64,000 bases of DNA from Paramacrobiotus metropolitanus (GCF_019649055.1 NW_026570275.1:1-64000); one strand, 5' to 3'; counted from the first letter of the stretch, positions 55,329 to 64,000 are shown. The notes: a model not told the origin generated them from the letters alone. Translations and numbers: made by a program.

Positions 55329-56391
55329 ATGGAGAAACTAATGAAACGATACCTCAACCCGCGCGATCCCGGCGGTCTTGGAGGTGTGGAAAGGTTCCGA
55401 AGAAGTCTAAAGACCAGTGCCAACAGACGGAAAGCACAGGAGATTCTGCAAGAGATCGATGCGTACACTGTGACCAAGGAAAATCGACGCCGCTTTGCAC
55501 GCAACCGGATCGTAGTGACCAACCTTCGTCAGCAGTACCAAGCGGATCTGGCTGATTTATCGAAATATTCCAAAGAAAATGATGGGTACAAACACCTGCT
55601 GTTTGTAATTGATTGCTTCTCTAAAAAGCTGAGCATCCAACCAATGAAGTCCAAAACGGCCGACGAAACCAAGAATGCCTTGTCCAAGGCTTTTGAAGAA
55701 CTCGGTGAGCCGGAAAAGCTGCAGTACGATAAAGGCACCGAAGCCGTCAACGCAACGGTCAAGACCTTTTTAAAAGAGAGAAAGATTCACTTTTTCACAT
55801 CGGAAAACGAAGACATCAAATGTGCCATGGCCGAACGCGTTATCCGTACCATCAAAACACGAATGTTTCGTTTGTTTCGTGCGCGGGTTTCGACCCGGTA
55901 CATTGACAAACTGCAAGATTTGGTGTACTCATATAACCACTCCAAACATCGAGCACATGGATAATGGATTGCGACCAATAGACGTCACCCAGAACAATTC
56001 CTTGGCGGTATTCAACAAATTGTATCCAACCAAGGAAACCCGGCAACCTCGATTCAAGGTCGGCGATGCAGTCCGGATAGCCGTGCACAAAACCATGGTG
56101 GAAAAAGGCTATACGTATCGATTTAAGGAGGAAGTGTTCTACATCATTAAAGTCATTTCACATACCGTACCGGTATACCGACTAAAGGACTATCAAGACC
56201 AACCTATCCAAGGGACCTTTTATGAACACGAGCTCTCCAAAGTATCGCGTCCGGAACAGAAAGAATATACTATCGACCGTATTATTAGACGCCGTGGTGA
56301 TAGAGTACTAGTTCGCTGGTTAGGTTACGGACCTGAGCACGATTCCTGGATAAAGGCATCATCAAGTACGAAGGAGCACCATTCTACGTGA
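55329..56391 (+). pseudogene. Polinton integrase (RVE type) with chromodomain, frameshifted
   Basis: The integrase inserts the element with retrovirus-like chemistry. The frame from ATG 55329 (open from 55266) carries YQADLADLSK (first Asp), LQYDKGTEAVN (second Asp) and CAMAERVIRTIK (Glu about 35 residues later), so the DDE triad is present. The frame ends at TAA 55962-55964 after YSYNHSKHR. The rest continues in another frame to 56391: an RFKVGDAVRI segment and a chromodomain, YTIDRIIRRRGDRVLVRWLG then GPEHDSWIKAS. One base is therefore gained or lost near 55950. The chromodomain suggests targeting to histone marks. The end overlaps the minor capsid gene. Confidence 0.85.
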
Positions 56392-57335
56392 CGCTCCCGA
56401 GCGATGTCGCTACGGACCCCAGCAACACCCCTTCCAATTGGACGACCAAATTAAAACATCCCATTACCCTGGAGGGAAAATGGGAAATGGCCCTTGTCGA
56501 ACTACAGTACCTCAATTCCTTTTACACTCTTCCCGTCGAGCAGAAGATTGAAGTGCACATCGTTAAAGAATTCAGACTGAAAAAAGATGAAGCAAACTTT
56601 TTGGAATCTGCGGACCAAGTTGTGCATACCGACGAGATTACCATCCCTCCTGGAAATTACAAGGATGCCGATTTGCTATTAAAAACCATCAATTCATTGG
56701 TACCCAAAGTTGGATCGTACATGGTGGACGAAACGGTGCACGTTGATAAGAGCGCCTTGACTGCCGACAGAGCCTTCACCGTTCAATTGTTGACCGCCAC
56801 CAATCATCGGGTCCGACTGTATATTGGTAACGATCGGGTTTCTATTGTCTTTCCTCCCTCGTCGATAGTCCTACAGAAAATGCTGGGATTTGAACATAAT
56901 GTACTAAAACCGGATGTACCAATGGAAAGTAACAGCAATCGAATGACCGGTCCGTTTCCCTTTGAAACGAAAAACGTCAGTATCCAATACCTGTCATTTC
57001 TGGCCAAGCCCCCGAATCCAAAGCTGACCAGCTTCATTTCGGAGCGACCGGTCAATACCCTACTGGGAAATCAAAGCCTGTTTGTCTACAGTGATGTGGC
57101 CGACTACAGCTTGATTGGCGATACCGCAGCGCAGTTTTTACGTTCCGTGCCTATTAGAGGAGAAGTCAATCAAATTGTGGAGGCCAGATTCGACATTCCC
57201 CACTACGTCCCTGTATTACGACAACATTTCGAAACCATAAAGCTGACCATTGCCAACGATCTGGGAGACGACGCCAAGTTCCAAACGGGAAAGTCCCTTG
57301 TGAAACTGCATTTCCGACCACAACGACTATACTAA
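56388..57335 (+). CDS. Polinton minor capsid protein (penton-like)
   Basis: About 315 residues. The N-terminus VTLPSDVATDPSNTPSNWTT followed by LEGKWEMALVELQYLNSFY is characteristic of the Polinton minor capsid protein, a single jelly-roll protein thought to form the capsid vertices. The conserved FYVTLPS start is present, but no ATG directly precedes it in frame; the frame opens at GTG 56388, so initiation is lost or lies upstream. It overlaps the integrase-chromodomain stop by 4 nt and is followed after 1 nt by the next ATG. Confidence 0.75.
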   Translation: MTLPSDVATDPSNTPSNWTTKLKHPITLEGKWEMALVELQYLNSFYTLPVEQKIEVHIVKEFRLKKDEANFLESADQVVHTDEITIPPGNYKDADLLLKTINSLVPKVGSYMVDETVHVDKSALTADRAFTVQLLTATNHRVRLYIGNDRVSIVFPPSSIVLQKMLGFEHNVLKPDVPMESNSNRMTGPFPFETKNVSIQYLSFLAKPPNPKLTSFISERPVNTLLGNQSLFVYSDVADYSLIGDTAAQFLRSVPIRGEVNQIVEARFDIPHYVPVLRQHFETIKLTIANDLGDDAKFQTGKSLVKLHFRPQRLY

Positions 57336-57336
57336 G

Positions 57337-58980
57337 ATGCCTCTGGTGGAGTACGTGCCGGATCCCCGGCGATACGAGAACGTCTTTTTGAGTCAGACCG
57401 GTGGTAGCGCACTGATTCGGTACCGAGGGACTCTACAAAATGGGTCTGGCTTCCCTCAGATTTTGAAAAATCTGTTTGCTAAGCTATCAGGATTTGTTCA
57501 ACCAATATTACGGAAAGCCGCACCCCATGCCAAAGCTGCTCTGGAGGCGGCTACACCTCACCTGCAAGAAGCTGCTACCGGGGCTATTAAAGAGGTAGCC
57601 GCACGTGCCGGAACAGCCATAGAAAAGCGTTTTGCTTCCCAGGAAGGAGACGGTGTTCGAAAAAAGCGACGAGTTCAACGCAAAGTTGTTCGAGTGAAAC
57701 GTATTCCCCCACCAACATCCCCGATTTCTTCTAAAATGGCCATGCTGATGATGGAAAATTCTGAACCGGCCATGCAATTGGAGAACCAGCTCTTTGCATT
57801 ACCGGCCACTTTAACGGATCGATGGCGCACGGAACACGAAAAACTTAACCCCACTACCGTCTTGACAGACAACGGATCCGCCGGCGATATCAACTTTTTC
57901 ATTCCGCCCAGCACGTCCGGACTACTTAGTTTGGCAGATATGATCCTGGAATTAGAAGTGGGCATTAAAGTCCGTAAATCCACAGGTGAATGGGAACTGA
58001 TTACAACGGCTGATGGTGTGGCACCGGTCAACAACATTCTGCACTCATTGTTCTCTTCATGCCATGTGACGGTGGCCAACCGGTTGATCTCGGATGCTGC
58101 CACGTTTTATCCGTACCGCGCTTACCTGGAATCTTTGCTGTCACACTCCCTTGATGCCCAACAAAGCCAACTGACATCCGCCGGTTTCTATTACGACTCT
58201 CCGGGTTCCTTCAACAGTGAAATTGCAAACAATGGTGAAAAAAATCGAACGGCGATATTTAATACTGGACAGTACGTACAGCTATCTGGCAAACTATTCT
58301 CGGACCTATTTGACCAAAGCAAGCCGCTGTGCACCGGTGTACCCGTCAACATTCGCCTAGTAGTTAGTCGACCGGAGTTTGCCTTACGTGTATGGGACAC
58401 GGATACCACCAAGACATTTAAACCGTTTATACATAACGCGCGTCTGTCGGTTCGCCGATACATTCCGTCTCCGGACTTTCTGACCGCCGTGGCCGGAGAA
58501 CTCCTGAAAAAAACAGTCAAGTACCATATCGAACGAGTGGTGATGCGTGTGTCGGACATTCCCCAACGAACCCAAAGCACCGTGGTCAGCAATTTGCAGA
58601 TTGGACAAATCCCTAAGGTGGTCTTCATTGGCTTTGTGGACAGCGAAGACTTTCACGGATCGCAAAAGAAAAATCCTTTCAATTTTCAGCACTTCAATAT
58701 TACACAAATCAGCGTCGAAGTGGACGGCCAGAGTTATCCAACCAAACCGTACACTGCCGATTTCGACCGCAAGTTGTCTCTGGAGTGCTACGACGGGTTG
58801 TTGGACACTTTGGGACATCGTCCCAGCTTGCAAGGCGGCCTACCGTTCAACCGGACCCAATATAACGACGGATATACCATTTTCGGTTTTGACCTGACTC
58901 CAGGACATACCGGACGCGGACCACTGACGCTAATCAAACAGGAAACCTTAGTGTTTCTGTGTCTTTCGGGAAACCACTGA
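57337..58980 (+). CDS. Fused membrane-active/basic module plus Polinton major capsid protein, 3' end disrupted
   Basis: 547 codons in one frame. Residues 1-133 have a GSGF-started amphipathic helical stretch (ILKNLFAKLSGFVQPILRK, then Ala-rich helices) and a basic patch (KKRRVQRKVVRVKR), a layout like small capsid-cementing or membrane-lytic proteins of such elements. From Met134 (57736) the sequence fits a double jelly-roll major capsid protein: LFALPATLTDRW, NFFIPPSTSGLLSLADMILE, NNILHSLFSSCHVTV, FYPYRAYLESLLSHS and GYTIFGFDLTPGH. Two separate genes may have fused, or Met134 may be an internal start. Near 58940 a single-base loss shifts the frame, giving an early stop at 58980. The proper frame runs into the nested transposon at 58993 and resumes at 63018. 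Confidence 0.8.
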   Translation: MPLVEYVPDPRRYENVFLSQTGGSALIRYRGTLQNGSGFPQILKNLFAKLSGFVQPILRKAAPHAKAALEAATPHLQEAATGAIKEVAARAGTAIEKRFASQEGDGVRKKRRVQRKVVRVKRIPPPTSPISSKMAMLMMENSEPAMQLENQLFALPATLTDRWRTEHEKLNPTTVLTDNGSAGDINFFIPPSTSGLLSLADMILELEVGIKVRKSTGEWELITTADGVAPVNNILHSLFSSCHVTVANRLISDAATFYPYRAYLESLLSHSLDAQQSQLTSAGFYYDSPGSFNSEIANNGEKNRTAIFNTGQYVQLSGKLFSDLFDQSKPLCTGVPVNIRLVVSRPEFALRVWDTDTTKTFKPFIHNARLSVRRYIPSPDFLTAVAGELLKKTVKYHIERVVMRVSDIPQRTQSTVVSNLQIGQIPKVVFIGFVDSEDFHGSQKKNPFNFQHFNITQISVEVDGQSYPTKPYTADFDRKLSLECYDGLLDTLGHRPSLQGGLPFNRTQYNDGYTIFGFDLTPGHTGRGPLTLIKQETLVFLCLSGNH

Positions 58981-58989
58981 AAAGCACCA

Positions 58990-58992
58990 TTA
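58990..58992 (+). other. Target-site duplication TTA, left copy
   Basis: TTA directly precedes the left terminal repeat and is duplicated at 63018-63020. A 3-bp TTA/TAA duplication is typical of PIF/Harbinger and a few other cut-and-paste groups. Confidence 0.85.
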
Positions 58993-61900
58993 GGGGGGAT
59001 CCATAAATTACGTACGCAAGGTACCAGGGGGGGACGGGTCAGAGATTTGTGACAGACCGTGACACGGGGGGAGGAGGGGGTCATGAGCGCGTTACGTACT
59101 GCAGCAAAAAGCCCACGCACACCCGCATAAATTACACCTAAATTCTGGAGATTTTTGAAACTCCTTGTGGTTATGACAATCATCATTTTCGCGCTTTCTG
59201 TGAAATTTCTGCAGTTTTTTTTATTGTGTAGCTTTACCTATTTGTGTTAATGGCTCCAGACGGCGCAAAAAAGTACTCTGAATTTATGGGATTATATAAG
59301 CATGCTTATCCCTATCTAAACGGCTCTAAGCAGCAACAGCAAGCGAATGCGGAATGGAAGTCGCTGAAGAACGATGATGAGAAGTTCCAGGCTCGGATGA
59401 AGGAGCTGAAACTGAAAACTTCAAATATTCGATCCTTTGCCCAAACGAAATTCACTTTCGTCGCTGAAGTGAAGCCAGCAGGAGACCAGTTGTTGCCACC
59501 ACCTGTATGCCTCGCGACGGCAAGTTCGCAGTTCACAGCGCACGTCAAACCGTTGAATGAAACTGATCCAGAATCTCCATCGTCGAGTAGTCTCCCAGAG
59601 ACTCGGAAAGCACCCACATTCGCCCAGGACAAAGTTGCGGAGCAGCTGCAGCATCTCGACAAACAAGCTGCGTTTATCGTTTCTGCACAGAACATGGAGT
59701 TGGATACCGTAGAAGACCATCGAACGTTGCAGTCCATCAAAAAAGATAAAAAAACCCTGCAACAGAAACTCAAACGTCTACAGGATGAAGCAGCGCGACA
59801 GCGAAAATTCCGGATCAAAAAAAAGAAAATTATATCGGAAGGAATCAGGAAACACCCTGATTTGCAATGGCAAAATTTCATTCGCGGAGAGCGAGGTATT
59901 TCTTTCTGACTTATTTTAAAATTTATTCGGCAACGCATTTTGCTATTGGTGCTATTTATGCAACTGATATTAGCACAAATCAGGTTTTTTTCTAAACACA
60001 TAGTTGATTTCCTGGCGACTTTGTTAAATGTGTATGGTATGCAGGACGACCGCCGCTGCACGAGGAGCCGCATATGACAGGGCTGATGAGTGCTATAGTA
60101 GATATTGCAACTGCTGGAGCCAGTGCTCATCGTCGGCGAAGGACTGAAATTTTGCGAGGATGTCGAACACTAGATGAACTGACGGCCCGGTTGAACGAAG
60201 AAGGATTCACTATCAGTAGATCTGCTACGTACCTCCGTCTTATGCCGCGACGAAAGGATACACGGGAAGGCAAGCGACACGTGACCACTGTTCCAGTAAA
60301 ATTAGCACGTGCAGCGAATGTCGCCCGAAAGGAGCACCAGGATAGTCGGTTTGCGTCAGCAACAGTAAATCACTTGAAAGAAATGGCAGGTAGGACAAAC
60401 AACTGTATTATTTATATCCATTAAAGTGCTATTTTTAGTTTAAAATAGTTATCCAAATTTAGTTAAAAATATCGAAAACTTTAGGATGTAAATTATTTCG
60501 AAATAAATAAGATGATTGCAGGAATCCTGGGAAGCCATGTCGTATTGTTTTTGTCGCAAGATGATAAAGCGAGAATTCCATTAGGAATCACAGCTGCGAA
60601 CTTTCAGTCGCCTATAGTTATGAGGTGGGAACCGGACTGCCGAATAATCTTGCCCGATCATGATTTCGTAGTCGCCCCTAGCCACAAGCTGATTCCTTCG
60701 GTTTATGCTGCCTGCATGATGAATGAGTGTACTCGCACTGTTTCGTATTCCGGACCTACGTATATCGCCATCCGATCTGGCAAACACGACAAAAGCAGCG
60801 CCGCCTCCCATGCAAAAGATTTTCGCACGTTAACACAACTTCCAAATTTTCGTGATGCAATGTACGTACGGGACACCGTCAAGCCTGTTGTTATCATCAT
60901 TGTCGATGGCGGCCCGGATGAAAACCCTCGATTTCCAAAAACGATCGCCGAAGCCTGGTCTCTATTCAAAGAGTTTGATTTGGACTGTTTATTTGTTGCC
61001 TCTCATGCTCCTGGTCAGTCTGCTTTTAATCCAGTAGAGCGCAGAATGGCGCCGCTATCGAAGCAGCTTGCCGGAATTTTATTAGAGCATGACCACCATG
61101 GAACCCATTTGTCATCTAATGGATAGACCGTTGATATTAATTTGGAGCTGAAAAATTTTGAGCATGCAGGTATGTGGGGATACAGATTTAGCAGTTCGAG
61201 CGGGTTATGCCGTTCCGGGCTACGTACCAGAATGCTACTTATTACTGAATAACGTTAAAACCCGTGGGGGTTTCCGTGGGGGTTTCAGTGGGGGTATCGC
61301 ATTTGCAAGTTTTCTTATCTTGTCTGTCGATTAACGGTTTTTCTGTTCTAGGCAACGCTTTAGCAGATGTCTGGAATGAAAATGAGATCGATGGATATCC
61401 GATATTGGCACGCTTCATCCAGCCCGTTGCTACTGAGCATGCGGCTCTTGTCGCTCCGGGCATTCGGAGTGCTCACATCCGCACATCCCATTATTTCACA
61501 CAAATTGTAAAGTGTGAAGATCGGAACTGTTGCCGACCACCGCGCTCGAATTACTTTGAAATTTTTAAAGAGCGCTTTATGCCAGCTCCAGTGCGATACA
61601 TACAGTCAGAGACAGGCCCTCTTCCTGCTACACCCGACTCGTCTAACGGAACTTTCTTCGGATTGCAAACACGAATTACTTTAAAAAATTTGGATCCTCA
61701 ATATGGAAAATCTCTTCCTTACGATTACTACTGCCCAAGCATTTATCAGCAGCTTGGTTCCCTTGTTTGCCGTAAATGTGGAGATTATGAGGCAACCAAA
61801 ACTGCTTTGTTGGCCCATATGTGCTCTGGTGCACGAACGGAAAATAGTGACCTCCCTCAGGTGACACCGGCTCATCTTGCTGAGAACGACGAGTTGACGG

Positions 61901-63017
61901 AAGTTCCAGGACCACCTACTGAGGTCGGTGTAGAAAATTTACAGAATAAAATACCGGGGGATAACGTTTTATTATTCGACGTTATCATTTATTGTAAAAA
62001 CTGAGTTCAATGACATTTATCTTGGCTTACATTGTTTAACAATAAATTGTTCATTTTGTTTTAACTGGTTTGAAAATTTGTCACAGGTTGATAAACCAAG
62101 CTCTATCCCAGTGTTTGACGCTGCGGAAAATTGTAGCCCACCATATGTCGTGATCAGTTCTGAAGATGCCAGTCCCGTCCTGGAAGTCCAACGAAAAATC
62201 AGTGCTGGGATCATGAACATCGATGTGTTTCACCAAGACTTCGTAGAGATAGAATCGTTCGGCTCGGGAGTGTCGGAGCGCGTTGTTGCTGCTTTTCTGG
62301 CAATTGCTGAAAATCACTACCGTTCGTCATTTAGCGGTTTCGAAGACCCCATGGACATTCGCATCGGAGATCACAATGCGATTGCACATTTACGACGTGC
62401 CGCCGCTAATGGCAAAGACGTTATAACGATTCTCACAGCGGTCTCCAGCCACTTCGTCACCGTGTTCTATGACTCCAAATCGAAAGTCGTGACCATATAT
62501 GACTCTTTAGGCTTGTCACCGAACCGGAAACTGCAGAAAACTTTGCACGATCTTTTTAATTTCGATGAAGCCGACGGTTTGAGTGTGCGAATGCCACCTG
62601 TTCAGCTGCAGGACAAAAGAAGCAATAACTGCGCTTTCTTTTCTGCCGCGTTTCTTGTGTCTGTCTGTGTCGGACAAAAGCCTGAGGACGTGCGTTATTG
62701 TGATTGCCGTACTCAGCGAACATGGTTTGCGGATGTTTTGCGCACAAATACAGTATCTGAATGTCCAGTAGTTACTGGCAGTTTGGGGACTAGTTTTGGA
62801 AAAACTAAACCCAAAAGTCAAAATTTGATTGTAAAACTGTGAGATTAATAAATTTCGTTATTGTTAACTTTCCGAAAGTGGGGGGGGTGCGGTGAAACCG
62901 ACGTACGCAGTTTTTCAATATTAGAGGGGGTAAAAATTTTGTGACAGACCGTGACACAGAGGGGGGGACGGGTCAAAAACCACGGAGTTCTTGCGTACGT
63001 AATTTATGGATCCCCCC
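58993..63017 (+). mobile_element. Nested 4025-bp DNA transposon with perfect terminal inverted repeats
   Basis: The left end begins GGGGGGATCCATAAATTACG and the right end is its exact reverse complement over 28 bp (58993-59020 and 62990-63017), flanked by TTA on both sides. Subterminal words recur near both ends in the same orientation: GGGGGGGACGGGTCA (59026 and about 62964) and TTTGTGACAGACCGTGACAC (about 59047 and 62938). Inside is one five-exon gene. The insertion splits the capsid gene of the surrounding Polinton, so it is younger than that element. Perfect ends suggest recent activity, although the gene has an in-frame stop. Confidence 0.9.
59250..62842 (+). pseudogene. DDE-type transposase fused to a Ulp1-like cysteine protease, five exons, one internal stop
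   Basis: Exons 59250-59895, 60045-60389, 60522-61169, 61352-61923 and 62087-62842 join in phase with GT-AG borders to 988 codons. Exon 1 is helical and charged (MAPDGAKKYSEFMGLYKHAY), ending in a GRPP AT-hook-like turn at the exon 1-2 junction. Exons 2-4 hold SRSATYLRLMPRR, LSQDDKARIPLGITAAN, SYSGPTYIAIRSGKH, VIIIVDGGPDENPRFPKT and FNPVERRMAPLSK, which look like the Asp, Asp and Glu regions of an RNase-H-fold transposase, then Cys pairs CEDRNCC and CRKCGDY. Exon 5 has SSHFVTVFYD, TIYDSLG, QLQDKRSNNCAFFSAAF, a His-Asp-Gln-Cys order as in C48/Ulp1 peptidases. TAG at 61124-61126 interrupts the frame after HLSSNG. The join of exons 4 and 5 is the least certain. An AATAAA follows at about 62846. 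I know relatives of the transposase part from other invertebrates but not a superfamily name. Confidence 0.7.
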
Positions 63018-63100
63018 TTATGATGGTGTGTATGCTGGTCTACGACAGCATTATTGAAATTAACCAGCACCGTCAACTGATCGCGGACTTTACAACATGA
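63018..63100 (+). pseudogene. Severed 3' end of the major capsid gene
   Basis: Directly after the right TTA, a frame of 26 codons ends at TGA 63098-63100. It is in register with the proper capsid frame that enters the transposon on the left, and it contains VYDSIIEINQHRQLIADF, which reads as the last beta strand and tail of a Polinton capsid protein. Its stop overlaps the ATG of the protease (ATGA), the compact spacing expected in an uninterrupted element. Confidence 0.75.
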
Positions 63101-63609
63101 ATACACAAGAAATTACCTCGGCACTCCATGGAAATTCTCACACCACTGCGGTGTTTCGTGGGGTCTACGCCAGCAATCAAGTTCCATCGACCCTGGCACC
63201 ATTTCCGGGAGCGTGTGTGGTGAATACCGATCCAGCTGACCAAGAAGGCGAGCACTGGATCGCCCTGTACCAGGAACAACCCGGTAAAATGGAGGTATTT
63301 GACTCTTACGGAAAAGCACTGGAGAGCTACTCACAGTATTTTCAACCACTGGTGGTAGCCAATGAAATCACTCTACAAAATGAACAGTTTCAGTCTGAAT
63401 TTAGCACTGTTTGTGGACAATACTGTTTGTTTTTTATTCTACGACGTTGTAGTGGTGAATCGTACACTAATATTGTGCATTTGTTTACGGATAGCCGAAT
63501 AAGCAACGACAAAATGGTGTCTCAGTATGTTAATTCTTTTTTCGACATCAATACAACCATGGTGGACGGAGCTTTGCTCCGACAGATGTGCAAACGTTTA
63601 TTAAAATGA
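63097..63609 (+). CDS. Adenain-like maturation protease of the Polinton
   Basis: 170 residues. GEHWIALY (His53), MEVFDSYG (Asp69) and FQSEFSTVCGQYCLFFIL (Gln region, Cys106) give the His-Asp-Gln-Cys order of adenovirus-type C5 proteases, which cleave capsid precursors during virion maturation. Length is close to the usual 160-200 residues and the frame is intact. The ATG overlaps the stop of the severed capsid gene. An AATAAA at about 63650 may end the transcript. After the transposon insertion it may no longer share its original promoter or transcript. Confidence 0.85.
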   Translation: MNTQEITSALHGNSHTTAVFRGVYASNQVPSTLAPFPGACVVNTDPADQEGEHWIALYQEQPGKMEVFDSYGKALESYSQYFQPLVVANEITLQNEQFQSEFSTVCGQYCLFFILRRCSGESYTNIVHLFTDSRISNDKMVSQYVNSFFDINTTMVDGALLRQMCKRLLK

Positions 63610-63668
63610 AAATTAAAACAACGACCGTTTTTTTCGTTTGTCGTACAAGTAAATAAAACAGCAGGAAA

Positions 63669-64000
63669 TCAGCAATTATTAGCGGTAATAACTCCACCCA
63701 CATTCTCACGAAGCTGATCCTCGTGTTTCTTCAAAAATCCAGCCACGTCCAGGTCCAGAGCTTGCTCAACACTGAGCTTATCCAGTCCGAACAGTATGCC
63801 ATGCACCATACGCAATTCCAACAGTCGCTCCACAGCACCGTTCCATTCACCGTCTGATGGTCGATAGTTTTCTTCGTGACATTGATTAATAGTACCATCA
63901 TCCAGCTGCTTGACTAATGGCGCCAAAGCCTCAGCAACGTTCTCGCACAGCATAGCGTACTCTAGTCCTTCTTTGACCGGCTCGTGGATCCCTTGTTCCT
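63669..64000 (-). CDS. C-terminal part of an unidentified protein, open at the window edge
   Basis: The minus-strand frame is open from the right edge (it starts upstream of the ATG at 63953) to a stop at 63669, giving at least 110 residues. It is helical and acidic (ENVAEALAPLVKQLDDGT, then WNGAVERLLELRMVHGILFG and LDVAGFLKKHEDQLRENVGG) and ends in NNC. It converges on the protease gene with 59 bp between stops. It could be a Polinton gene on the opposite strand or a host gene. I do not recognise the family. Confidence 0.55.
   Translation of the reverse strand, partial: EQGIHEPVKEGLEYAMLCENVAEALAPLVKQLDDGTINQCHEENYRPSDGEWNGAVERLLELRMVHGILFGLDKLSVEQALDLDVAGFLKKHEDQLRENVGGVITANNC

Larger units (their letters stand above)
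53386..64000 (+). mobile_element. Polinton/Maverick-type virus-like element, partial and damaged
   Basis: A compact plus-strand block carries the hallmark Polinton set: A32-like packaging ATPase, small pX-like protein, basic protein, retrovirus-like integrase with chromodomain, minor capsid protein, major capsid protein and adenain-like protease. Most adjacent genes overlap or touch. The protein-primed DNA polymerase is not in the window and may lie to the right. Terminal inverted repeats were not found, so both ends are open; the start given is the first gene. Frameshifts in three or four genes and a 4-kb insertion show that it is not intact. Confidence 0.88.

Noticed and set aside
58983-63030. 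A near-palindrome CACCATTATGATGGTG at the joined insertion site as a special target
   Set aside because: It may simply be capsid coding sequence; one insertion cannot show target preference beyond TTA.
53222-64000. Polinton terminal inverted repeats
   Set aside because: No long inverted match was found between the left flank and the right part of the window; the right end is probably outside.

Overview
The window is a piece of an invertebrate animal nuclear genome. Host genes have spliced GT-AG exons, long AT-rich introns and metazoan signalling or cytoskeletal products: a MEK-type kinase and an MPRIP/outspread-like PH and coiled-coil protein. I cannot fix the phylum. The divergent MEK and the load of Polintons, Ty3/gypsy elements and SecA-like genes would fit a fast-evolving ecdysozoan or a related small invertebrate, but that is inference.

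Layout. (1) 1-13.5 kb, minus strand: most of an unusually long Ty3/gypsy retroelement, with its 3' end off the left edge. In transcription order it has a coiled-coil ORF1 (13468 to about 10960), Gag (10958-8853), a protease ORF (8908-6830), a linker with a zinc-finger motif and an acidic stretch, RT, RNase H and integrase (about 5040-1277), and a third ORF (1136 to the edge) that begins behind a splice-acceptor-like sequence. The pol part changes frame many times, so this copy is decayed. (2) 13.5-15.3 kb: its noncoding leader/LTR-like region, rich in hairpins and short repeated motifs. (3) 16.3-18.6 kb, minus: a six-exon MEK (MAP2K1/2-type) gene. (4) 20.7-40.2 kb, plus: a 12-exon MPRIP/outspread-like gene, head to head with MEK. 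Its introns carry tRNA-derived SINE-like fragments, a tandem repeat of about 170 bp and one retroelement relic. (5) 40.2-44.3 kb: intergenic, with a near-perfect palindromic 142-bp MITE. (6) 44.3-51.9 kb, plus: a two-exon, 2378-codon helical-solenoid gene ending in a SecA-type DEAD motor that stops before the second motor half. (7) 51.9-53.2 kb: two separate 34-bp-period tandem arrays and a small minus-strand membrane-protein ORF. (8) 53.4-64 kb, plus: a Polinton/Maverick-type virus-like element with packaging ATPase, pX-like small protein, basic LFP-repeat protein, chromodomain integrase, minor and major capsid proteins and adenain-like protease. Several genes carry frameshifts. (9) 58993-63017: a complete-looking 4025-bp DNA transposon nested in the 3' end of the Polinton major capsid gene, with perfect 28-bp terminal inverted repeats and a TTA target duplication. 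Its single five-exon gene fuses a DDE-type transposase to a Ulp1-like cysteine protease.

The most unusual objects are the nested transposase-protease element and its exact insertion into a capsid gene, the large retroelement with an extra coiled-coil ORF1 carrying a PPxY motif and a spliced-looking ORF3, the solenoid-SecA gene, and the pervasive GTCGG/CCGAC pentamer across the retroelement. All homology statements are from motif recognition by eye; no database search was run.
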